The notes under the pieces are model-generated. The model was given only the letters and a program-made list of their open reading frames with translations. It was not told the origin of the DNA and did not search any database. Below, piece by piece: positions 43,349 to 54,003 of a DNA stretch of 64,000 nt. Both the position numbers and the translations under genes were made by a program. Position 1 is the stretch's first letter. Each line of letters opens with the position of its first letter. The DNA is taken from positions 336,001-400,000 of the forward strand of contig JAJOZX010003213.1 in NCBI GenBank assembly GCA_023014485.1. The letters run 5' to 3'. The DNA comes from Bathynomus jamesi (lineage: Eukaryota > Arthropoda > Malacostraca > Isopoda > Cirolanidae).

Positions 43349-44207
43349 AATAAAAAACAAAGTTAGCAACAGGAGCTTTGGTGGTGGTGCTCGAGGATGA
43401 TTCTGTTGACGATAAATGCTAGCTTGTGACATGCCAGCGTGTGATGCCAGCAATAAAAAAAAAAAAAAATTAGACAAACACGAACGTAGATGTAGCTCGT
43501 AGCGTAAACTAACCCATTTTTTGTTTAACTTTACCTACTTTTTTTTTTCTTATCCTCTCCTTACTTTGCATGTCTGTAACTCTCTTTTCTTGCATGTTTG
43601 TAGTTTGTATGGTATGACAGTGAGTTAAGACTGTGTTTGCATGGTTTGTAAGCGTTCTTATTTTACTTCTTTTCATCTTTCACCCCTCTCCTATTCTCTC
43701 CGACTATTTTTCTGACTTGTCGGCGGATGATGATGGTGAGTCTTTTTTCTCTTTTTATGAATGAATGTTAACCCCCGAGTGATAGGTGTTCCTTCTTACT
43801 TAACCGCTTATTCTCTTCTCTTCTCTTAACCCTCTACTCTTTCCTTTCTCTCGGGCTAACCTTAGAGTGGATCTTAGGGTCTTTGTTAGCCTTAGCTTCT
43901 GTAGATCTGTAGAACCACTGGCGAAGGTTTGTTGCACAAGTATTGCAGCATATGTGTAGGGCCCAGCTCTTGTCCTGATCTCCAATCTTACAGCCAAAAT
44001 AAAGGTGATAGGCTTTCCTAATCACGGCGGTTATAGCACGCTTTTGTGATGCAAAAGTCAATTCTCTACAAACATAACAGAAGTTATCTACACTGTTCAC
44101 GCAATTACGAGGCATCTTTGTTCAAATTAGGCTGAAAAAAATTCAGTTTCAAAAGCAAACACTAAAAAGAGTTTGACAAGGGTGCACTGTATGACTTCCG
44201 CGAATGA

Positions 44208-44597
44208 ACTGATGCTGTGGCGTAATATGTAGACGCCTGTGACACATCGACGCCTTGACTCTACTGCGCATGCGCGTAGTTTTTTTTTATTTTAATAAAT
44301 TAATGTAATTACATTGCATTTTAATAATTTTAAATTAGGTAAGGTTAAGTTAGGTTAGTATTCCATTTATATTAATATCAAAAACATTATGGGAAGCAAT
44401 ATGTTAAAATGATCCAATCTATTTTTTAATAAATAATTTACAAATACAGATAAATTTAAAATTACATTTTATTGTATATATATGTATATATTTACATTAA
44501 TTTATTAAAATAAAAAAATATAACTATGCCCATGCGCAGTAGAGTCAATGCGTCGATGTGTCACAGACGTCTACATATTACGCGACAGATGCAGTCC
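44208..44597. mobile_element. Inverted-repeat MITE, arms about 105 bp
   Basis: 44208-44311 is closely complementary to 44492-44597 (GCGTAATATGTAGACG, GTGACACATCGACGC, GACTCTACTGCGCATG words). The loop contains AGGTAAGGTTAAGTTAGGTTA. No TSD could be fixed. Confidence 0.7.
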
Positions 44598-44685
44598 AGT
44601 TAGTAGGGTGCAGGGTTGCCTGATATCTTTATAAATAGAGCCAATTGGCAATTTTTGGCATCATTTTCGTATTCAGTGGATATCA

Positions 44686-45410
44686 CGAGTGATTTATGTC
44701 ATTAAAATTGTATTGTTTCGCTCGCAGTTCAACCTGACAAAACAGGAACAGAGTGCAATGGAACGCTTCTCTCGCTCTGATGTTCGCTTTTATGCCAAAA
44801 TGGTTTGCGGCTCCCATCGCATCTTCTGCACCAAGAACCGATTTGGAGTATCTACTGTACAAAAGCTTCAACAATATGATGATAAGGAACCTTCAGCAAT
44901 AGCTAGCAAAGCACTATGCCGTCACCTCTGGTATCTAAATGAAGAACTTGTGTCGCTTGCCTTTTGTGATGATGGCATAACTTTGCAAGTGAAACGGCAG
45001 ATGGTTCAGGCATTGGAAAGACCTGGTTCAGAAATACCAGAAAAACGAATTACTTTTGACCACACTCATGATGACCCACTAGAGAAAAATCTGGCGGACT
45101 TTGTCAGAAGCACAAGTCGCTCCTTCTTTGAGAAATTGTCCCTTCAATCGACGTTTCTCGAAGTAGATCCTACAGAATGGGATAACAGGGACGACTATAA
45201 ATTAGCTAAGGAATATGTTAAAACAATGAATGTTGTAAACGATAATGCAGATAGAGCAGTCTCATTAATTTAGAGTTTCAGCAGTCATCTCACAAAAAAC
45301 GAAGAACAACTGCAGTACCTTCTTCAGGTCGTGGAAACACCGAGAGCGATTTCCAGAGGCAAAGAAATCGATGATAAAGACAGGAAGCACATCAACATCA
45401 TGAGTTAACA
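44686..45410 (+). pseudogene. hAT-like transposase, second copy, 3' part
   Basis: Continues the gene broken at 37515: IYVIKIVLFRSQFNLTKQE, then ALCRHLWYLNEELVSLAF (compare FWGHLWYLSEDLARLAM in the 10.4-kb gene), FVRSTSRSFFEKLSLQSTFL and MNVVNDNADRAVSLI. After a TAG at 45271 the sequence still reads SSHLTKNEEQLQYLLQVVE to about 45340, then is lost. Together with 36168-37570 this was one transposase gene, disrupted by the insertion of about 7 kb between them. Confidence 0.7.
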
Positions 45411-45784
45411 TTAAAAAAAGTGGATTAGGCCTATTGGGGAAATCACTTAAAAAAAACGCGCATAGTGTGAAGATTCACTAATTCGATTTCTGCTCTTTCT
45501 ACTAATATGTAATGAACAACAACCCTCAACCCGTAGGTGCCCCTGAAAAGCTCGTGGAACCTACTTAGCAACCATCGAGGAGTTCTCAACTAATTTAAAC
45601 GAGATCTATTTCGGTCTCTCCCTCGTTGACGTACTTCCTCTTTCGATTTTTGGATGCCCATCTTACCCGTTGTTGTAGATCATAAGCTCATGTTTCCTCT
45701 GTGCGTGAAGGGCGCAGAGGAGAATAATGGGGCGTGTAATTACACAATCAGAGGAAGATTAGAGGCGTTTTTATAAGTCCTGAG

Positions 45785-46105
45785 GTGGAACTAACCGTTC
45801 GTCACGAATACACAATATTAAAGATTTATGAGGTACCTTGGTTCCAGGAACTCGACAACCGACTCATGCCTCGCATCAACACATTCTTGAAAGATAAATT
45901 TGAAGCATCAGGGTATCCACGAAGTGTTGATACTGAGGACGAAAAAAACCGGCCTATATTCAACGTTATTGTGGCCGTGAGGGGATACAACTTGAGCGGG
46001 AACATACTGCACGAAATCTTGGCAAGCGCTTTAATGCAAATCTTTGTCCCAACAGTCTTTGGAGGAAGTTTGCGCTGGATACGGACAAGGGTATCGTGCA
46101 TTTAA
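45785..46105 (+). CDS. Unassigned ORF of about 100 codons
   Basis: An open frame with balanced, protein-like composition (VPWFQELDNRLMPRINTFL, then DEKNRPIFNVIVAVRGYN). I do not recognise it. The start codon is uncertain: an in-frame ATG lies at 45868, and the frame opens earlier. It stops at 46103. It lies between the transposase relic and the TIR element, about 1.2 kb upstream of virus-derived block B. It could be a gene remnant, an exon, or part of the block. Confidence 0.3.
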   Translation: MELTVRHEYTILKIYEVPWFQELDNRLMPRINTFLKDKFEASGYPRSVDTEDEKNRPIFNVIVAVRGYNLSGNILHEILASALMQIFVPTVFGGSLRWIRTRVSCI

Positions 46106-46548
46106 GGCGTAGTTTTGAAGAAGTAGGGGATTACGGCAGAACTGACGATAAGGAGGGTCTTGAAATTGTACACGTGCGTAATACATATATAATACGCTTC
46201 AGTTGCATGATCTAAAAAATGCTGTAAGGGTGAGAGAAAAGAGAGAAAGAGGGGAAAAGAGGGCAAAAGAGAAAGAGGAGAAAGAGTGGAAAAGGGCAAA
46301 TCACTGAAGTCGGTGGAGACTGATAACGTTAGATAATTGGTTCATAAGAAGTTAAAAAAGAATATGAGGGTAATCTAACCTAACGTAAACTAACCTAAAA
46401 CCCTAAGAAAGAACCTAATAAGAAAAATTTTAGAGTAACGTAACCTAAAAAAGTAGAAAACTGAATATGACCCTAGCTCACCCAGAACCGATATTACAAC
46501 GTTGATATAATTAAAAAACATCGCATATATATAACTTATATATGAAAA

Positions 46549-47199
46549 GAAAGACCAACACAACAGCACACATTTTCGTTTAGTTTTGCACTTCAGACGT
46601 TTTGACCGTATATCGGCAGTACTCAACTCCAACTGGAGGTACGCCTTTCTCAACATTTGGGCTTATCAGTCCGTACCAACCGTCCCCTTAGTAACCCACC
46701 ACAATCCTCAATTAGAAACCATAGTAATGAAAACAACCATTCCCTTCACAATCCTCAGTTCGAAATTCTAACAAGATCCAATAACCTTACAGAACTCCGA
46801 ATTTTAGAATCTTTGTACATCTATAGAGCCAAACCCTCCATTAACAACAATAGTTCATCGTACAAATTACAGCTCTTCTAACAAACCAACCAACCTACTT
46901 TCATAGATACATTAATACCTTCCAATGTAACTGACATTCATACAGTTTTCTCTCAGAATCTGTCGAATATGGAGGTTGACGTAATTATTGTGTATTTACC
47001 ACTTAGGTGATTTTAATTTAATTTAATTTTAATTATTTTAATTCCTCTTCTACTGATGTAATTTTAATTATTTATTATTATTTTGCTTTAAGGTTTTAAG
47101 GTTTATAATTCACTGATGATGACAAAAGATTTGTCGAAACGTCTGAAGCACAAAAATAAAGGAAAATGTTTGCTGTTGTGTTGGTCCTTCTTTTAATCT
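46549..47199. mobile_element. TIR element with internal hammerhead ribozyme
   Basis: The arms (ACCAACACAACAGC ... TTCAGACGTTTTGAC at the left and the inverse at 47130-47190) are about 55 bp, with AAAAGAA on the outside of each. The right arm holds a hammerhead motif. The interior has no convincing ORF. Its right end lies at the truncated start of block B. It may be the remnant of a PLE with inverted ends or another ribozyme-bearing retroelement. Confidence 0.6.
47109..47147 (+). ncRNA. Hammerhead ribozyme (canonical core)
   Basis: The full core is visible: TTCA pairing with TGAA (stem I); CTGATGA; one extra T; GACAAA pairing with TTTGTC across an AGA loop (stem II, 6 bp); GAAAC; then GTC before the cleavage site. 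Stem III is the minimal AC/GT type with no loop, as reported for PLE hammerheads, which are thought to work best as dimers. Confidence 0.8.
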
Positions 47200-47253
47200 G
47201 TAAGCTCCGTTTCCCTAAGGAGAAGTCAAGGACTGTTCAAAATTATAACAGGG

Positions 47254-47532
47254 ATGATATGGAGCACTGGAGCAGCCTTCCAAAGCGACACCTTTCTCGA
47301 AGCACAACATGACTTGCCCAGCATAATGTATCAGCTGAAATTAGAGAAATTGGGCGATAGCTATCCGTACCCAGACATGTGCTATATTTACAGCAATATC
47401 GTGGAGCATCAATTTGTTGGAGATACCCAGGCACGCCTGCTGCGTATCGCTCGTATTCCCAATCATAGAGGACAGAGCTTGAGCATTACATATGACAAAC
47501 CTCATTATGTCAATGTCGCAACTAATCTATGA
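47254..47532 (+). pseudogene. Truncated copy of the upstream virion protein, block B
   Basis: Matches the last third of the 5143-5943 gene (EAQHDLPSIMYQLKLEKLGD, MCYIYSNIVEHQFVGDTQA, ITYDKPHYVNV) and stops at a TGA at 47530. The first two thirds are absent; the break lies at the edge of the ribozyme-bearing TIR element. Confidence 0.7.
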
Positions 47533-47635
47533 ACCAATATCTCAATATATATATAAGAACGATGGAGGGGAAAAGTTTCCCATTCGGTGATGGGAGCTTA
47601 ACAGTGAAACTGCACTTTCGTCGCACTGTGCTATA

Positions 47636-48030
47636 ATGACACGAAGGCCTTTCACAGTCTATCGAGGGGTGAGATACCAGCGCGGGAGTGGCTTGGCCCC
47701 ATTTTTTGAACCATACTGCGTACTGCTGTTCCCTTGTTGAAGAGGGGTGTCAGATATCTCGGGGAGGAAAGCGTTACAATCAGGTTTTAGCACGGTAGAA
47801 GACATAATGGCGGAAGCTAGACCTAAAGGAGCTCTAAAAAAGTAATTAAAGCGTAAACGGGACGAAATCATCAAAGATGCAAAGAGAAAAATGCGTGGTG
47901 GTGGAAAGAAGAAGAGGTCTGTCCGGAAGAAGAAGAAGAGGTTACCAACACGTGGCGCTAAACGTAAAAGGACATCAAAAAAGAAGTGTTCTGAGCGACT
48001 GATACCTATGGTTGATCATTTGTTTAACTG
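47636..48030 (+). pseudogene. Basic core (pX-like) protein, block B
   Basis: The frame begins MTRRPFTVYRGVRYQRGSGL, typical of the small Polinton/adintovirus core protein, and is lost at a TGA near 47738. A later frame has ALQSGFSTVEDIM and then, beyond a TAA in the AAAAAAG run near 47844, KMRGGGKKKR and basic clusters to about 47990. MRGGG again fits an adenain cleavage site. Two or three lesions. Better preserved at its N-terminus than block A's copy. Confidence 0.65.
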
Positions 48031-48111
48031 ATATAAGCTAAGGACATTGCTCTCATGAATCATAGGCTGCTTACTACTTGTCGAGAGAGGTGGCACTATT
48101 TCTGAATCGTC

Positions 48112-49280
48112 ATGGCACGCTTCATCCATCCGTCAGGCTCACAATGTTGTAAATCGGAGCTGTTCCTCTTTGATATGCCCCCAACACAAGTTTCTATTGA
48201 GCACAGTGACTTTATTACAATTAACCCATTAAACACAATTAGTTCCACGACTGCCACTATAGAGTTCTTGATTCACAGCTCAGGCACTTACTTTTTTATC
48301 CAAGCTGTGTGCACATGTACGCTAAACTGCAACTGCGTATAAATAGACTATTTCTAGAAACAAACTTTCTGCACTCCATATTCAGTCAGTGTGACGTGTA
48401 TTTAAATCAGGCCAACACATTTGCAGGAACCGGTTACTATCACCTACGAGCCTATCTCGAAAATGTGTTCAACTTTTCAAGAGAAGCGAAGGACACCTTT
48501 TTAACTGCTGAGGGTTATTATCAGGCTAAAGACGAAAGTAGTATAAAGGACAAATTTAAAAATTCTAAAAAGAAGGAATATGAAGGCTTTGGACGCATGC
48601 ATACAGACTTCACATTCCAGGAGAAGCTGCTTCTGAATAGGGTGGATATGAAAATAAAGCTCACTCGCACGAATCCTGAGATCTGTTTAAATCTGGGAGC
48701 TGACCATGAAGAGAACGCAAAGCCTGTGGTGATTCATGTTATGGAAACATACCTTCGCGTATGCCAAGTGAAATTAAGCTCAGCTAAACAATTAGAATTT
48801 AAAAAAAATATACTACATTCACAGTAAAATATCTAATTAACAGTATAGATCAAACTATACACGGTGCCAGCAGGGTTGGTATTGAAGCAAATAGAAAACG
48901 TCGCCTTGGGAGCTCTACCTAAAAGGTTATTAATTGGAATACATGAACACGTAACCGTGAATGGAAAATGTAAAAGGAACGACTTTAATTTCGAAAATTT
49001 CGGCCTTAAAAATATAACCCTATACGTCAATGGAGTCGCCTTAGGGGGGACTTTAGAAAAGGATTATTCAACAGACGCCATGTTCCCGTTTTGCTCGAGA
49101 GCTTATAGTAATCGTACACATATTGCTGGTGCTTGCGATGAATTAGGAATTGGCGTAACGCAGAAGGAATTCATCAAACAATTTAATCTTTACCCGTTTG
49201 ACATCACCCTGGATTTATCTGCTAATGTAAACACACAATTACGTGCACAGCAGAGTGGAAACATCTCAGTCAGATTATAA
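48112..49280 (+). pseudogene. Major capsid protein (F54H12.2-like), block B
   Basis: The start MARFIHPSGSQCCKSEL..LFDMPPTQVSIEHSDF is in frame here and is the classic N-terminus of the family. The frame shifts near 48300, where the segment upstream of LHSIFSQCDVYLNQ is partly deleted, and again near 48826-48865. It then runs through FENFGLKNITLYVNGVALGG to a stop at 49278. Homologous to 6471-7710 throughout. Three lesions or more, so it is inactive. Confidence 0.8.
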
Positions 49281-49382
49281 TTCGCCAAGCCGCTAGATGC
49301 GCCTATTAGTGTACTAGTATACCATGAATCACAGCTCTGATAGAAATCGATAGGTTTAGAGGTGTAGTCACAGACTTTCAAA

Positions 49383-49589
49383 ATGGATGCATATACACTC
49401 CAGAGAGGGATGAATCGTGACCGAATCACACGCTTCAAATTTATCGGTGTGTTTGCGAAGAATGAAACGTTGAAACTTCCAGCTACGAGAGACTGCGGCG
49501 CAGTCTACTTTAAAAATAGGGATCAAATGTACTATTTTAACTCACTGGTGGTTCATCCCTGGAATGACGCTATTATTCCTCGAGCAATT

Positions 49590-49637
<48 letters not shown>

Positions 49638-49750
49638 CAAATTGTCTGGAATCCTTATCAGTTACAGGGGTACTATAGCAATATTTGCGGCATATACTGC
49701 CTTTCATTTCTCTCGCATATGGTCTGCGGGAACGAATTTACAAATTTTTA
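49383..49750 (+). pseudogene. Adenain-like protease, block B (catalytic residues lost)
   Basis: Unlike block A it keeps its ATG (MDAYTLQRGMNRDRITRFKF). One open frame runs to a TAA at 49749, but the stretch that holds the catalytic His in block A is deleted, the Asp motif reads YYFNS, and a CA microsatellite has replaced the residues before IVWNPYQ. The Cys motif SNICGIYCLSFL is intact. An open frame without a working active site. Confidence 0.75.
49591..49634. repeat. (CA)n inside the protease frame
   Basis: About 22 CA units that translate as His-Thr repeats and keep the downstream frame. Confidence 0.95.
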
Positions 49751-49866
49751 AAAATTATTTGATTTGTGTCAAACCAACCGAAATGATGAAATGGTATGCA
49801 GACAGATAAAAAACGTTTCCCGTTTGTGCACACTCGATGTATTGTGTGATGTTTTACGCGTATATA

Positions 49867-51144
49867 TCAGGTCATCCCATAAGCAATGTCGTTTTTTAGA
49901 TCGGAATTTGAAGGACAAGAAAAACTCAACTGAAACTTTTTAATCTAGTATATATTTTCCATCGGAATCAATGACACTCTGCCAACGTCCTACAAGCTTT
50001 TCAATGCCATGTTTATAAAATTCAGGCGGTTTTGAGGCAAAAAACGTACAAAGACTGGTGTGCAGGTCATCTAAAGAAGTATACTGCTTCTCGTCAAGAT
50101 AGTTTTGCAGACTCCTGAAGAGATGATAATCTGAAGGCGCAACGTCTGGAGAATATGGAGGATGTGGGAGTTTTTCCCACCCAAGCTCCTCAATTTTTGC
50201 AGAAGTGATCCGAGCGGTATGAGGACGTGCGTTGTCGTGGTGGACCACGATTCCTTTCCGATTAACCAAAGAAGGTCTTTCTTTTAGTGTAGTGTTCAAT
50301 CGATCCAGGTGTTGAGAGTAGACTTGAGCGGTGATTGTTTGGTTGTGTGGTAAGGTTTCAAAGTGTATTACACCACCTTTATCCCACCAAACACTAAGCA
50401 ACACCTTCCGAGGGTGAAGATTTGGTTTTGGCTGTGGTGTCGCTGGTTCTCCGGCACAAACCCACTGTCGACGGCGCTTAACATTCTGGTACAGTATCCA
50501 CTTTTCATCACCAGTCACTAAACGGTGCAAAAACGGATCTTGGAGTTCACGGGAATGAAGAGCTGTGCTAATGTTTACCCGCACTCTCAGATTTCCGATC
50601 GACAATTCATGTGGTACCCATTTTCCTAACAGGCACTTTCCCGAGTTGTTGCAAATGTCGATGGATGGTGGACGGGGATGAATTGAGTTTCTGGGCCAAT
50701 TCTTCGACAGTTGTTGAATAGTCTTCTTCAAGTGCGGCTAACAGCAGGTCATCATCAAACTCAGCAGGGCGTCTAGAGCGTGCTGCATCTGTCAAACAGC
50801 AGTCACCATTCCTAAACTTTTGAAACCATCTTTGACATTTCCCCTACATGCAGAATATCGTTGCCATAAACGTCCTGAATGTTTCGCGTTGCTTCAGTAG
50901 CACTATTCCCTTTTTTGAACTCGTAAAACATTATATGCCTGATATGCTCTTCTGAAATCGCCATGTTTATTAGGGGTTCACGTAAAGCAAAACACACGTC
51001 TTCACTGGTCAAGGTCTGTAAAGTATGTAGCGAAACACGATAGATCTCCTCTTAGATATAACCTTCGGAAAATTTATGCTTAAACCGAGTAGGACTAGTT
51101 TAAACTTAACCTATCGTAAAAAACGACATTACTTCTGGGATGAC

Positions 51145-51148
<4 letters not shown>
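49867..51148 (-). mobile_element. Mariner (DD34D) transposon
   Basis: TIRs TCAGGTCATCCCA(T/G)AAG...AATGTCGTTTTTTA at both ends, TA flanks, total 1,282 bp, the canonical mariner length. It interrupts the downstream part of block B, and its right end abuts a long TA tract. Confidence 0.95.
49940..51012 (-). pseudogene. Mariner transposase, two frameshifts
   Basis: The N-terminal frame (51012-50812: EEHIRHIMFYEFKKGNSATE) is followed by SRRPAEFDDDLLLAAL and helix-turn-helix blocks (50795-50607), then the catalytic part (50640-49940) with TGDEKWILYQNVKRRRQW (first Asp), VVHHDNARPHTA (second Asp) and YSPDVAPSDYHLFRSLQ (third Asp). The last two Asp are separated by 34 residues, the DD34D signature of true mariners. 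Breaks lie near 50810 and 50640. All catalytic residues are present, so it was recently active. Confidence 0.9.

Positions 51149-51201
<53 letters not shown>
51149..51201. repeat. (TA)n tract between mariner and PLE array
   Basis: About 50 bp of TA repeat. Confidence 0.95.
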
Positions 51202-51205
<4 letters not shown>

Positions 51206-51238
51206 AATAAAACCACGAAGGAAAGGAAACACAAAATG

Positions 51239-51278
51239 GTGCTCAAGCGCTTTCGTCTAATGACATCCTCAGGAACAC
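51239..51278 (-). ncRNA. Hammerhead ribozyme motif, PLE copy 1
   Basis: Identical on the minus strand to the motif at 56834-56873. Confidence 0.8.
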
Positions 51279-51352
51279 TGAAGTACATAAAAAGGTTAAG
51301 CCTATATATAGGTTACAGAAAGAAAAAAAGAAAAAATAAATAACATACATAC

Positions 51353-51389
<37 letters not shown>

Positions 51390-51772
51390 CATACATATCT
51401 ATATATACAAATACATACACACATACATACATACATATATATACAATAAACAGAGAAGTAAAAATAATAAAAAATTATAAAAAAATTAAAAATTAAAACC
51501 TTAAAAGATTACCAGTGAGGCGTACAGATTTTGTAAGGAAAAATATCGATTTTTAGCACAAGATCAAATGGATTATAAAAATACAAATTTATACTGATTA
51601 AAAGTTAATCGATTTTTAGCACAAGATCAAATGGATTATAAAAATACAAATTTATACTGTCCGGGTTTTAACACAATGCTGCCTATGGTCAGGTTTCGAT
51701 ATATATAAAAAAAAAAAAAAAATAATAAAAAAATAAAATGCAAATTAAAAGTTAATAAAGTAGAAAACAAGT

Positions 51773-53920
51773 TTACCAAAGATTTAATGTTTTACACTTC
51801 TTATCTATATCTGTTTTAAAGGAATTCAACATAACAGGATCGAGTTGAAAAAGACCTTTGCTTATGTTGAAGTTATTTGAAAGTTGGATAATGGCAGACT
51901 CAAGAATATTTCTATTAACAATGTTGCTTGAATGGAATAAAACTGAAGCATTATTCCAATCAATACAGTGGGCTAACTCTGACAAATGGACAAAAAGGGC
52001 ACTGGACAACTGTCCTGTTCTAACGGAATATTGATGCTGTTTTATACGTATGTGCAAATCCTTTCCCGTCTGACCTATGTAAAAGGAATCACATTGTTTA
52101 CAACCAATTTTGTAGATAATGCCTGAATTATTGGTAGGACTATTTTTTACTATGATATTTTTCACAATATTGTTATATGAAAATACTACATTAATATCCA
52201 AAAGTTTAAGTACATTAGCAATGCCTAAAAAGCCCGGGAAAAATGGAAGTACTAAAATATTTTTTAACAAAGTACGAGTGTTAATATTGACACGATAGAA
52301 AGTTCGTTTTGCCTTGTTGAGACAAGATTCCATAAACGCAGATGGATAACACAAATCACTTCCAATACCGTTGATTTTTTCCAATTCGGCATCGATGTAT
52401 TCCGGACTGGCGGTCCTAAGGGCGCGGAGAAACATTGATGAAAATATGGCCTTCTTAGTGGGGGTATCATGTCCCGAGTAAAAGTGTACGTAGGACAAAT
52501 TGTTTGTCGTTTTCCGATAGATACTAAACTTAAAACCTGGGCTTTCCCTATGTACACGCACATCCAAAAATGGGATTGAATTGTCTTGCTCAACTTCTAA
52601 AGTAAACTTAATGGAGGGGACTTGATCATTTAACTGAAGGAGGAAGCTATCCAGGTCACGATTCATGGGCCAGATACACAAAATATCGTCGACGTACCGC
52701 AACCAAGGGATGCCAACCCCCAGGATTCTCGGAATATAGGTAATTTCGAAAAACTCCATATAAATATTGGAGAGGAGGGGCGATAAGGGGTTGCCCATAG
52801 CCATCCCAAAAACTTGTTGATAATATTCGTTATTGAAAGTGAATTTACAGTCTTTGATGCAAAGCTTAATGAGTTCCAAAACAATGTGTGAAGGTAGTGG
52901 CAGGTCATACTTATATAATTCTTGGGAGAGAAAGTCAAGCATATCGTCAATCGGCACTTTTGTAAACAATGAACAAACATCAAAACTAATCAATTTATCG
53001 TTAGTTTCAGTACGTGCATTATTCAATTTTTCCGTAAGATCCATGGAATTTTTTTACATGTGAATCAGAGATAGTTCCGAGAATGGGGGACAAGACTTTG
53101 ACAAGCCATTTGGAGAGTTTATAAGTAATAGAGCCCACCGAGCTAATAATAGGGCGCATAGGGTTACCAGGTTTGTGGGTTTTAATAAGACCGTAAAGGT
53201 AGGGCAGAGCAGGTGAAGTGGACATGAAAAGCGGAATTAAGTTCTTATGATCTTTGAGAAGGCGTTTCAAGCCACTATTAAATGATTTGATGACGTCATC
53301 CTGCGGGTTCTTCCTAAGTTTGGTGTATGTGCCGGGGTCCTGGAGAAGCTCGTTCATCTTTCCGATGTAGTCCAGTTTGTCCATAATAACTATGGTGTCA
53401 GCCTTGTCTGCTTTAGTAATATGGAGCTCCCCATCTTTTTTTAATTGTGAGAGGCTATTGCGAAAACGTTTAGGAAAGTTATCTTCGTAATTACCATTCG
53501 CCGCACTATAAACGAGGCCTTTAACTATGTTAAACAAATACTGAGGGAGATTACATTGTTTTTCAAAACACGCGAGACTGTAACAAATTTGTAAAGCCGA
53601 AGGTTTTTTAACAATAAAAAAGGACATACCATATCCAAGGGCACTTTTTGCATCGTCACTAATGTTTTTCGAAGAAAGGTTCAAAACACACTTTGAGCTT
53701 GCTTTTTTACTCCACTGACTATCTCGAATGAGACTTTTAATTTTTCGATCCAAAATGTTACGAAGTGAAGTAGTTCTCCGACGCAACTCGTTGTAAATTT
53801 CATCAAACAAAGGTTGGATCCACGGTTGGGGAATAACGGTTACAAAATTATGTTTGGCGATGTTTAAATTTTTGAAGGCGGACCACTCATTTTGTCTGGT
53901 GACTTCAATATGTTTCTTTA
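51773..53920 (-). pseudogene. PLE RT/GIY-YIG protein, copy 1
   Basis: From KKHIEVTRQNEWSAF near 53918 to the end of the ORF at 51773 it equals copy 3, apart from a few substitutions (for example TASPE for IASPE and LLKNI for LSKNI). One extra A in the A-run at 53048-53054 (before the codons for NSMDLTEKL) breaks the frame. The N-terminal 70 or so residues are absent because of the head-to-head junction. All catalytic motifs (SFDVCSLFTKVP, MAMGNPLSP, YVDD, the YIG of the nuclease) are present. Confidence 0.9.
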
Positions 53921-54003
53921 AAATTTTGTGTTTCCTTTCCTTCGTGGTTTTATTCATCATAAATATTTTTCACGTGTTACCTTCGTGAAATAATTTTCAT
54001 ATA

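Larger units (their letters stand above)
39182..43908 (+). mobile_element. CR1-like LINE, full-length copy B
   Basis: The 5' end has three imperfect tandem copies of a unit of about 23 bp (ATTTCGTCAGCCAGACTCTG) at 39190-39265. ORF1 and ORF2 follow, then a 3' UTR shared with copy A, and an end in TCTGTAGATCTGTAGA, the 8-bp-repeat type of end known for CR1. It interrupts the minus-strand pseudogene at 37694-44115. Confidence 0.9.
37694..44115 (-). pseudogene. GCNMSLK-type transposase-like pseudogene split by CR1 copy B
   Basis: Minus-strand order: N-terminal zinc-finger-like part MPRNCVNSVDNFCYVC ... HICCNTCATNLRQW (44115-43912); then, beyond the CR1 copy, LTKRKSLPFAVPMMWREP and NCYFCMVPPVKKG (from 39190); an acidic linker; DLELPKSKAEVLGSRL; VCGDLKVVAIVLG; CCFLCEWDSRA (near 38370); a stop/frameshift; LPPLHIKLGVMKNFVKAM and VGPQIRELLRDDEF; then GCNMSLKIHFLYSHLEFFP, SDEHGERFHQDI and LADYCW to a stop near 37694. 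The family is a large arthropod-expanded group with no assigned function that I can name. The TIR element at 26394-27409 carries its C-terminal part, so a transposase role is the best inference. At least two frame breaks. Confidence 0.7.
51202..53920 (-). mobile_element. PLE array copy 1, inverted and 5'-truncated
   Basis: The minus-strand unit runs from the terminal ATGATGAATAAAACC sequence and ribozyme at the left, through a 3' UTR with a doubled CCATTTGATCTTGTGCTAAA segment (51540-51660), to an ORF that is joined at about 53918 to the leader of copy 2. It lacks the first 70 or so codons of the ORF. Confidence 0.9.
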
